From NCBI RefSeq assembly GCF_037975245.1, contig NC_092579.1, positions 22,861,166 through 22,925,165 of the forward strand: a stretch of 64,000 nt of DNA, read 5' to 3'. The position numbers and the translations under genes were made by a program. This document shows positions 24,701 to 36,700 of the stretch, piece by piece. This DNA is from Apostichopus japonicus. Taxonomy: Eukaryota; Echinodermata; Holothuroidea; Aspidochirotida; Stichopodidae. Within the stretch, counting starts at the first letter, position 1. Every line of letters begins with the position of its first letter. Under the pieces are notes generated by a model. That model was not told the DNA's origin. It saw only the letters and a program-made list of their open reading frames with translations, and ran no database searches.

Positions 24701-27700
24701 CCATGAAATCCTCATGCCTTGACCACAGATGACAACCTGTTGCATCTCATGTGTATAAAACTGGGGTTAGTCATAGCCCTCTCCTATGTGCCTTAGTAAT
24801 TATAAGAAAAAGAGTTTGTGACCAACAGTCTATGTCACAGAGAGGTTATTGCCCTTCACAGGAAGTTGTAATGACTTAAATACTGTAGTTTTTTTAGAAT
24901 GAAAAGAGACTCGCATTGCAGACTTCAGAGAGTGTAGTTTGGATACACTATTCTGGATCTGCACTCAGGCAACAATATTATCTCAGAAGAAATAAAGTTT
25001 ATATTCTACAATTTTATCTATATGTCTGGAGTTTCTCTTTATCTGCTATTCTACCTACGAAATAATTGAGCTCTGAAATAATTGAGCCGAAGCACCCCAA
25101 CGTAACAATACTAATCACTCAGCAGCTTTAATTATATACCAAGTATATACCATGTCTAAGGTGCAATATTAACTAGTATAAAAGATGTGTAAAGGTAAGT
25201 TGGCCTGACATTTCGATCCTAGCAGGATCTTCTTCAGAGGCTAAATGACAAGTAACAGTAACAGAAGGGACAAAAACACGCACAGAATACAGACAGGTTA
25301 ATGAGCACGGTGAACACCATGAGATACATGTAAGGGGATTAGTAGACAAGGGATGGACCTTTACACATTCTATTACATAGGCTCTCTAGTGGATAAGCAG
25401 TTTGCTAACTTTTAGTGTAAAAGATGAATGATTTATAGGACTTACCATTTTAAGTACAGGAGGGCAATCTGGATTGTTCAGGCAATGTACAATAGCGTAT
25501 CCACACTGGTTCTCATGCTCGCTACAAGACAGAAACCAAAACAGAGATGATATCAAAATTGTTTCATCTTCTAAAAGAAATCATCTTTTTCCATTTGTTT
25601 ATCAGGGAATAATTTGCAAAATGCTGTACAATATGATCAAGTTCTCTGTACAAGTGTAAAGATGTATAGCAGTTTTGTACACAGAGTCTTTAGTATATTC
25701 AATGAAAGAACAAATCCAGAGCCTTTGAAAATGCTACACAAACTTGGAAAATACTATCAAAATTATTCCCTTATTATTCATTTCCATGATTTACTAATGC
25801 CTTCTCACTCCCCCCCCCCCCATGACAGTAGTGGGCCCTATGCAAAGCTAGGCTAATAATGTTTTTACATCATTAATCAATTTAGTTTTCAAAACATTTG
25901 ATCCAGTCAGATACCAAAATGGAGTCAAAAACTTTGATATTTTTACGCAAAACAAAATATTTTATTTTATCAGTGTTTCTTCTTTGTGGTAAAGCTGTCT
26001 GCATCCCGTAAACAACAATTCTTAAACCAAACCCAACCTATGAGTTTTAATATGTGGAGACAAGGGACATCAATCAGTCTTGATTAATTAGTACTTCCTT
26101 CACTGAGATCAAAGATTACCCTGGTTTTGGCTTTGTTGGGATCAAAATTTCAAATGCCTTCCAAAAAGTTGACTTCATTTTACATATAAAATTCACCCTT
26201 TCATGGATTTTGATTTCCTTTGTGTAAAGAGTTCTGCAATTGTTCAAATAACTCCTCAAATTTAATCCTGTGTCTATCGTTTTGACGCTGTCAAAGCATG
26301 CGTTGATAAAGCAATCTTTCACATGTGTAAACAAATTGTCTTTTACGTTAAAAAAGAAGACGAAAACGCCAAAACCAACGATGATTTTCTTCACCTGCGA
26401 TCTTTCAATGGGAATGTGAACGGGCAGCCTTCTGGATCCACTTCATACTTGTCCTTCTCTCCGTTCTCCAGCAGTTTGCAGCCGTACCTGCAATGTATTA
26501 GCAACTCCCCAACCTGTTCACTGACAGCGATATTTTTGACCATGACCGAAAGTTTCAAGTTGTCCACTGGACACTTGTCTATCGGGTAAGAAAATGAGCA
26601 AAAGAAACACATACGTGAATAAGGACGATTCCGATTTTTTTTCTTTCGATTATAGTATGCAGTCAAAAATGACTTGCAATGCATTTTTTGAAGATAATGT
26701 CATGAAAGTTGTGAATGTGAAATTAACTAAATTTGCTATAAACACTTTCATAAAATAACACAGAATTAGGACGACTTTGGGCAAACAGATATAGTTAGAT
26801 ACATTACAGAACCGAATTAAAATTAATACCAATCATTACTGCTTTTAAGACATTTCTATCAGCACTTTTACTTTTGGAGAATATAATGCTTCACCTTCGG
26901 AGGCTCATCGATCATATATATAGATAGACTAGGCCTGTGTAGCCTAACGTTACCATACTCACCCACAAGCCTAAATTGATACATTTTGGTATAACTTACG
27001 TATGGCTCTCGCGCAGGGGGCACCATTTATAAAGTCCAAGTGCTTTCATTTCTAAAAGGTTCTTAAAAATGGGCCCTGTACACTATAGGAGATGGTGTGG
27101 GTTTGGTGAATAGAATACCAGCTTCAGTCCAGTTAAACTTCTCTTTGGGTGGATCAAATGCCTACCACTATTTATATATTATTTAATATTATTTCAGTGT
27201 CTCCAAAGTTACAGCCAGCAGTGCTAATTCCTCAGTTACCTATTTGAGTGTATTTGGTTACAAAGCAACCTGAATTTGATGTAAGCAACTCGTCTTCGGC
27301 CAGAAGAGCAGCAAAAGCTGATTTTGGTTGTCCAAACAGAAATTTGGTCGTCTCTGACGATCGGACGACCGATGAAAAAAAAAATTGTCCTGACCAATAT
27401 TGAGTTTCATAGCTTTAACAACAGTACTTACCGAAATGCCTTGAAGTAGCACAATGGTTACAATAGGTATGCTGGAAAGGGGAAAAAACAAAACATAGGA
27501 GCATTAACAATACTAGGAATTGATTGATACCAAATCATTAAGAGATAAAAGAAAGCAATTAAGAAAGAATAATAATAAGAAAAGAATATAAGTGTTCAAT
27601 TATTAAATATAGGTTCTGGCTATGCATCTGTTCATCACTTTGTTATGCAATTGTCATGGCATTTTGAGAGCATTCGTAACGTAAAACAACAAACGATTAG

Positions 27701-30700
27701 AAATTTACCCCACACTGCGTTATGACCGGATCTCGGAATATTTTCTTGCACAGGAGGCAGTACAATTTGCTGTTTGGTTCATCTATAAATACGAGAATGT
27801 CATTTTGAGGCTGTCGGGACAAAAAAAAAGGAAAAAAAGAAATAAGTTAAAATGGTTAACAAATATATTTTATGACTGTTTAGGGTACAAACAGGATGAT
27901 AATTACAAAACTTAATGAACTGAAGAAAGAAACAAAAAACTAATGAAAGAAAGTCAGAAGAAAACAGAAGAATAAATAAAAATATATAAATAAAAAATAT
28001 CATAAAACAAAAATATTATAAAAAATATAAATGGTAAGCTTCAGAGCAGCTTTCTGAGTTGATATTCAAAGGTATTTTCATCCTAGTCCATAGCAAGATC
28101 TGGTCACAATATAACTCATAAGTGTGCTTAACTCATAAGTGACTAAAGCCAAGAAGTGAAGCAAGAATAATTTTTTGGGAAATTATGCAATCTGCTTTGA
28201 CATATTTTTGGCATACTGCTATGAAAAGTGCCAGGCCGGCAAAATATTGAGGATTTAATCAAATTCATTGATTACATTCATATATTGTCAAATATATCAA
28301 GAAGGAAGTCTTAGTTTGTTTGATTGCAATTTTAGGCCAAGAAATACTCATATGTTTGGAAAACTTTCCGACCAAACTCAAAGAGCTGCTCTATGTGATG
28401 GTAAGATAATTAGCATTCAGCATTCAGTACCGTACATATGCAAATATGAATATGTAAATCATACGGATGGGAGGATCAGGGATGACAGGATGGATCAGAA
28501 AAGTGCAAAGTAAGAAGAGATAATTTAATAAAGCTTCAGGGAACTAGGGTTTTGTCAATTTTTGGTTTTCCGTGATCCATATATGGTAATTTTTGTTCAT
28601 GCTAAGAAACGATATCGCTATAAATCGTAAGACAAAAAGGCCCACTCATTTTCGACGCACCGAAACCCAGTCACAGTGAGTCGTAGTCCCCACCGAGCAT
28701 ACGATCCTAAACATAGGCCAACGACAGTTATATGTGAGACTTGTTTCAGACCTCAGATTCATATTTTTGACGATTAATTTTGCAACCAACTGATAGGAAA
28801 CGGAAGTCAAAAATTACTTCAGTTGTGAACAAAAAATCACAGTTAGTAGAAACGAAATTTGGACACATTTGCAAGAACACTACAAAGAACTAGAACACAC
28901 GGTTGTTGGGAATGTACGGAATTGTTAAAATTCAGGTTTGGACAAGAATGCAAAAAAAAGTGCATAGATATGAGAATTGGGTGTAGGGGAGGCAGGATGG
29001 TGATAAGGAAAAGGAAAATGGTTGCAGGTGATTTTAACAGGCAGGATAAATGGTCTGTGGTAATGTAGTTTGGTTTTCAAGAAATCTACTGGAATCTACT
29101 GTCTGCTCTTTAGAATTGGGAACTTGCACTAAAAAAATAAGGTACTGTAATATAGATGGTCTCCATGGTAACACCATGGAGGTGATTCCCTTCACAGGGT
29201 TGGTAATACCTAACAAGTTTTAATGGTACATTAAAAAACTTTCAAAGGATCAAAACTGTTCACAATGTGTGATAAAGTGGCACATCATTTTACCAATCTT
29301 AAGCATCAGCACCAAGGAAGTGCTGGGTACATTCCACTACAGAATAGACTAGATGCCTTTATCAGCAAAGAATTGTCACTTCCTTTAAGCAGTGCACTGC
29401 AGTTTAGTAAATAAACTTAATTTATTTGCACCACAGGTTGAAAGGCTGTGCTTGGTTTTTTTCATTGGGGGAGGGTATGTGAGGGGGGAGTGTGGGGGGA
29501 GGGGAACAGGCAAATAAGGTGCTTGTAGGGAAATATGGAGCGACCGGGCTGACTGAGTATCGAAGGAGGTCACATGACAGGGATGCGATGAATGAATTCA
29601 AAACACTGTACCAAACATGAAGGGTGAACGGAAATGTACTGTACGGAAAAAAACAATTACATTTATTGACTTGAAAAGAATTAAACAATAAAAAAAAACA
29701 CAAAAGGTTAACAATAAACAAAGAAAAGTATGCAGTCCATAAACCACAAGATGCAAGACATTTAATAATGCAAACCATCAGAGGGGGGAGGAAAACGGAG
29801 CAGTAATTAATACCTTGGTTGGAGAAGTGGGGGCAGTAGAGGCTTCCTGACAGGTAATACCCTTAATAGCTGTCTGAGCACAGCTCATTGGCTAGAAAGG
29901 GTCATCCAATGAGAAGCAATGAAAACAAGCAAAAATCAAGTTATGCGTTTAACTGCCGGCTAAGCTTACTACTAAAAAAAAAAATAATGTATGAGAGTAT
30001 TTATTACACTAGAAATCTTAATTATTAAAATAGAAATATTAATCTGATTATTTTTTGAATGGCTATCCTCTACCCTAGATTCTCAAACACCTTAAGTTAC
30101 AGGATCAAGTCTAACCCTGTGCTACTCCTCCATACACAACCCCCCCCCCCCCCCTCAGCTTCTTACTCGACTATTCATGTTTCAAACCTTTCACTAAATA
30201 TTCACAATTATAAGGTTCTTCAACATATAGCAATATTCCAGTTTAGAATTGTATTATGCATAAACATTTGTACTTTCTTCTACCACCCCCCCCATTCCCC
30301 TCCCACCCCCCCACCATGGAAATTTGACACTCACTGTTTGGTCCAGGTTATCAAATATACTTGGTGTTGGGGTTCGCTTGTTTGTCGGTGAACTTGAAAC
30401 CGCAAGACTGTTATGGTCTGTTGTGCCTGTAAAATTTAAAACAAAATTTGTATCAAATAAATGTTGCTTTTAATTATAAAGTGATTGAATAATACCATCA
30501 AGCTTTCCACTCGTCGAACCTTCCGATGCTTGGAAACCTTTTGAACCAGAAGCCAAAGGGCTTAGTGATTCCTTATCACATTTTATTCAAACATATTCAA
30601 CAATAACACTGCACAAAAGATTTTCACATGCTGACCATTATTGGCTCCAAGTGATTAGCCAGGTTCTTGAACTAATGCAGACCTACTGTACATCAAATTC

Positions 30701-33700
30701 ATTCATACTTCTACTTTAAGAGTCAAATGTGTTTATACGGTTTCCAGAATTTTCGGACAATTCTTGACTTCAAAAGACCCTTCAGATCCATAGAAAACAA
30801 TAGGGGACCCTTAAACAAACTCACTACAAGCCCAGGTGTCACACACACACACGCACACATACATCACCACTGTTGCATAGATTTGTTTGCTTTTGACAAG
30901 GAATCCAAAGCCCCCAGTCCTAAGGAATATAATTGGACCCCGCTAACCCCCCCCTAAAAAAAACCCGATGATGTTGTTACAAAGAGGGTTATATCATGTT
31001 GTAAATGCTGAAATTTTGCACATTATGTTACAATAGTACTGCATATTTGCAGTTTTAATACTATATAACAATAATAATGATAATAATAAGATATTTGGAG
31101 TTTCTGGCGGTCCGGGACAACTAAAATGTATTGGCAGATGTAACATATGGTAGCAATTGAAATATTCAAGGGGGACCAATGGTATTTACAGCAGAAAGAA
31201 TTCAGGCACGCATTCTATTGGAATAATAAATCTTATTCGACAACCAAAGTTTGGTGTTCCCTAAATACTCGATGAAAGTCCAGGGGATTATCGAATGCGA
31301 AAATTGTGATACTTACTAAAACTTCAGGTATTACAAAAACGCCAACTTCTTCCCATGTTTTTTATTTTGATTATTTTTTAAATTTACTAATTTTTTTATT
31401 AATTATATTTTTAATGTGTACGGTACTTACCATTGCTCATAGGAAGACTGAGTGGGAATGGGCTAGATATGGTGGAGGCTGTTGGATAATTTCCACTGTA
31501 CTGGTAACCAGACTGAAAGAGTAACACGAAAATAAGAAGTGAGAATTTACTTAGTAAATTTCACAACAAGAAATTATAAGCAGGATATATGATACATACA
31601 TATACCTATTGTATGATTTAATTTAATAAAATGGATATATATAGAATTAAAAGACACAAATTTGAACACAAAAAAAATCGATGGATTTCTGAGGTATGTT
31701 TTCTGTAAATCGATCAAACTTTTTTGCCCTTGACCTCTACATCCTCTTTAGTAGGCCCTGTAAAGGAAGCTACTAAAGTTGACATTTGAACAAAAAGAAT
31801 GAAATTGATAACATAAAGTTCCTCACAGTAATATATATATATATATATATATATACATACATACATATATATATATATACTTTATTCATGCAAAGTCTTA
31901 TGTAAACCAAATTGTGTCACATTTTTTTGTCTGGAATATTGCATAAGTAGTGACTGTAACATGATGAAGAATAAACTACTGTATGCATGTACGATTAGAT
32001 GCTATGTACATGCAATTTCAGTCGAGTCAGCAGAATGTCCTGGCACTCACCTTCTTTGAATTTCCTCCCTGGTAGGGAAAATTACCTTGTTAAATGCAAT
32101 TACCATGTCATGTGCAATTAAGTCAGCAAATATTCATGCTTGGCAACATTAAATTTTACGGCTGATGAGATATTGTTTAATCTGTACATGATTCCCACAA
32201 TGATGGATATATATACCTTTTGTGTCTCTTTTCCTGGAATGTTGCATGAAGGGAAATTAACTCATTCTTTGAAATCACTAGGGTCCATAAAATTTATATC
32301 CTATGCAATTAAGCTAGCAAAGTTTAATCCTTGGCAATATTAAATTTTAAGGCTGCTGATGACATTTTTGACCTGTACATGATATCCCCAATGATGGAGA
32401 TACATTGTGTGTCTGTTATTCTGAACTGTTGCATTACATTGCTAAGTACCATAACACGAAGGATAAACTATGCAATTACCACTAGATGCGTGCCAGTCGC
32501 CACTGCAGAAGGTCCTGGAACTCACCTGCTTTGAATTTCCTCCCCAGGAGGGGAAATAACCTCATTTCTCTTAAACCACGAGGGTCTGTAAAAATTTGCA
32601 TATCATGTGCAATTAAGTCAGCAAATTTTAATCCTTGGCAACATTAAATTTTAAGGCTGATGACATAAATGTTTAATCTGTACTTGATTCCCTCAATGAT
32701 GGAGATTGCTGAGGATTTCAAGAGAGATGTTACCTACTGCGGTGTCTACATTTCCGCCGTTTCCCGTCCTTGCCCCCCACCCCCCCCCCTCCGTTTGTTT
32801 GTTTGCTTCTACTACCTGCCGTGAAATCCTCTTAATCCTACTCTTGACTGAAATGTTCACTGACTGACACGTTAATTATTGTCGATTCATCGTCCAACCG
32901 CAAGTGCTTTGAACCCGACAATGAGACCTGCAAGCATTCATATAGGCAGTTTGATCCCAAAAGAAAACTGGGGCACAGTTCAGTTTAGAGGTGCTAAAAT
33001 GAGTTAAAGATAACAATACAGTGACACATTTTAGCACAAAAGTTTCCAAAAATCAGGTCGAGAGGCTTTAAAATTTTAACGTCGCACGACTTCTATTCTT
33101 GCAGACAATGGCAAAGTTTATATTTTAGACAATAGTTTCAGTGTGCTCTTTTGGGAAACGTATATCTTTGGTTGAATAATTTTTTGAGGTACTATCTTTC
33201 CTATACGTGTACATGAAAATTGCAGATATAAATATGCATAGCAATGGAGTTAATTTAGCTTTAGCTTGTCAAGTATTATTTCATATAATGCCAGAAATGT
33301 CCACTCCCTTTTTATATGATAATAATACTACAGATATCAAACGATAGTCTGCAGGCAACAAAAAACTGCACAATCATATGAGGTCTTTAATTACATACTA
33401 GGTCATTAATTTCATTTGCGGCAAAACAATTCAGTGTGAAGGAGGTTGTCTCTTTTTTGAAGCAATTGTTAAGGAATATTTTTGAACAATACCCTGTAGA
33501 TTTTGGTAAAATTTGCTAGAAATTGGTAAGAATCAAGTACAAATTAGCTACCATAAGCTTGGAAACACATTTCATAGAATTCCTTGACACTTTCACAAGT
33601 TTTCTTAAGCAAAAGTGTAAGATTTGAAACTTTTTTGCATAAAGAAGTGAACCCTTTTGATTCCCTGTACATAACCGAAGTACTTCAAACTTTTAAGTCT

Positions 33701-36700
33701 ACAAATGATGTAAAAGTTTTCTATCATCGCAATCTCGTTTTTCATACAAAGCCATGAACATGTATGTGACCTACATGAAAATCACACTTCATCTACGTAA
33801 GCCCACAGGGATTAAGTTTTCACTGAACTTTCAACAGTGGATATCTGGAATCTAGGTTAAAATTGCTATCAAGGGAAACAGTCTATCAAAATTATTCAAC
33901 TTTACCAACAGCTTATTGAAAAAGAATGAGGGGGGGGGGGGAACTTGATGAAGTCAGCATTTGGGGGGTAATGACAGAACTAAGCCTTTACTGTATCTAT
34001 GGCAACCTGAATACAATAGGACATGTAGTTTTGGTTGCACTGTACATTTAAACATATAAATTTACGACGACCATGGTCAAAATTTGATACAATCACCAAA
34101 GAGAGGGCTACATTCCATGAAAGGAAAGCGAAAAAATTAGAGAATTACTGAACAGCCTTTGGGGGGCAATGACAGAACCTAAGCCTTTACTGTATCTATG
34201 GCAACCTGAATACCATAGGAGATGCAGTTTTGGTTGCACTGTACATTTAAACATATAAATTTACGACGACCATGGTCAAAATTAGACACAACCACCAAAG
34301 AGATGGCTACATTCCATGAAAGGAAAGCGAAAAAATTAGAGAATTACTGAACAGCCTTTGGGGGGCAATGACAGAATATAAGCCCTTACATCTATGGTAA
34401 CCTACTGTAAATTCCATAGCAGATGCAGTTTTGGTTGCACTGTTGAATAAATTTACAGCGACCATGGTCAAAATTTGATACAATCATCAAGGAGAGGGCT
34501 ACATTCCATGAAGGAAATGCAAAAGAATTACAGTTCACTGTATTTTGACAGACTGTCAATGCAACTGGTGACTCTTTGGAACAACATCAAAAGAGCTTTT
34601 CATGTGTCACCAACTTTGGTCAGCACAGCACGTTAGAAATTGTGATCAACAGCTTAAAATAACTTGCTGAGTTAGGGTTCTAGACCACAGCATTTCAACG
34701 GATTCTGTACAAATAAGGTTTGCAGCAATTTGGTTGCTTTTCCAGGAGGTGAAAGAGTGACCCAGTAGCACAGTATATTATACGACAGCGTATATTTAAA
34801 CTGTTAAGTTTTCTTCATTCGTATAAATTGCCAACTATTACTGCTGACATTTTTAAGAAAGGAATTAGAACGGATTTACTAACAAAATATGCAGCTAAAT
34901 CTGTAGTTACAATGATAGCATACATGCTCAATTCAAATAAGTCGAGGCAAGTTAACTTTACCTCACCTGCCTGGACATAGAAAATTTGCAATGCTGAGAG
35001 AGTATTGAGGGTAGAAAAAGATTAAGATAAATACCAAGGACAGATATGTTAAACGGCCAGACAACCTAAATCAGCTATGCAGATCGTCCTGTGGAGGACC
35101 AGTTGTTTACATCAAAGTCAGATTGCTTTGAAACTTAATACCCCGAAATTTAGGTAACTTTGAAATTGGTATCTAGCCCTCCTGAAATCATACACAAGTA
35201 GTGGTAGGCCTATCATCCACCCAGAGGGGAGTTTTATTGGCTGAAAGCTGGTGTTGTATTCACCAAACCGACATACATGTTTCTTCTGTAGTGTACAACT
35301 GTACATGTAACATACTGGTCATTCTCCATTAATTTGCCTCACTTTTTTAGGCCACCAAATTTGCTGTGTGTACAACCATAGGAGAAGAACTTGATGTGCA
35401 AGGGACAACCACAAAACTGTCTTAAAACTTTGCCCTGAATACACAGTCAAACATACATGCATACATATGCACACATGTACACACACATTCATAATGTACA
35501 AACCCACACTTACCTGTACATCCTAATAACCTATCTACATACACATAAACACACATACATACTGTACACATACTGACACACACATCATTATAGAGCTGTA
35601 AAGACTCTTACCTTCAGTGGCTCTGCGGGAGAGTTACTTCTAGAGCTGGTTCGACTTGCAGCGAGCAGCTCCGGCTCTAAGTCGCTGCCACTCTCAGAGA
35701 TCGACTGTACACCGTCCATTTGCAAATTGGTGAAAGCACTGAAAGGCGAGAAAAACGAATTTGGTTAAAATGTCGAATTTTCTAGATACATTTTTAAAGA
35801 TAATCAGTGACATAGAAGAAAACAACATCTGAGGTATCTGACTAATGGGACAACATATCACGGAAGGGTGATACTAGTGAGGTTAAAAGTTGCTTGTTGC
35901 CTATTTTTATGGTATGACGGCAGTTTAATGTAATAACAAATACATTTCTAAGGGAAATACAGAACTACCCTATAGATGACCAAATCCTTTCTCTACCTCT
36001 GGAAAGGAATGTGAATCCAGTGGCAGAAAGATCCACGTTTTGTCTCTGGAGAGAGCAAACGAATATTTCACTTTGAAAGTCGAAGACCCAATCTAATCAT
36101 CATGTTTCCTGTTTTTCTACATAAGGTTCTTTGAAAATGTATTATTTGCCATTTTTCCAGGAAAGAGATCACATTAGGTGGGCAATCATCTTTTGTTTCA
36201 TTTTGTCGTTGTTTGTCGTTGAAATTTGATATAATTAGAATGTTTTATTAAACCATCACTGTAATGTAAATATGGGGTTCAATGACTCCTCCAATGCAGC
36301 AATTCTTTTTTTTGGTGAGGATAATATTGTATTTCTCTGTGGATGAATAATTTTGCACATTCTATTTGAACTAACAAGGTCTACAAGTTGTAAGCAAGAA
36401 TTCACTGCAGCATCAATTCATAAACATTTTCTTGTGTTCCAACTTGGGTAGTTGTTGTTGGGGTTTTAATTTTGCTTGTTATTTCTGGTTCTTTTTTTTA
36501 AATTTTGTTCTTTCTGTGATATCTAGAGATTTGTAACATTTTTTGGCAAACTTGCAAATATATATTCCAAGGTTGAATTGACAGCCATTTCACTATTATA
36601 CATGAAACAACTTTTAAAGTAAACAGATCTTGCAAACTCTACAAGCATTGAATAATGTTTACGCAGTTAAACGACTATTTACGAAATACGAAATACACAT

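Noticed and set aside
29385-29778. 118-codon and overlapping minus-strand ORFs with hydrophobic and Pro-rich parts
   Set aside because: No match to TRAF7 phases, includes a pyrimidine-rich run, and no family is recognised; judged chance.
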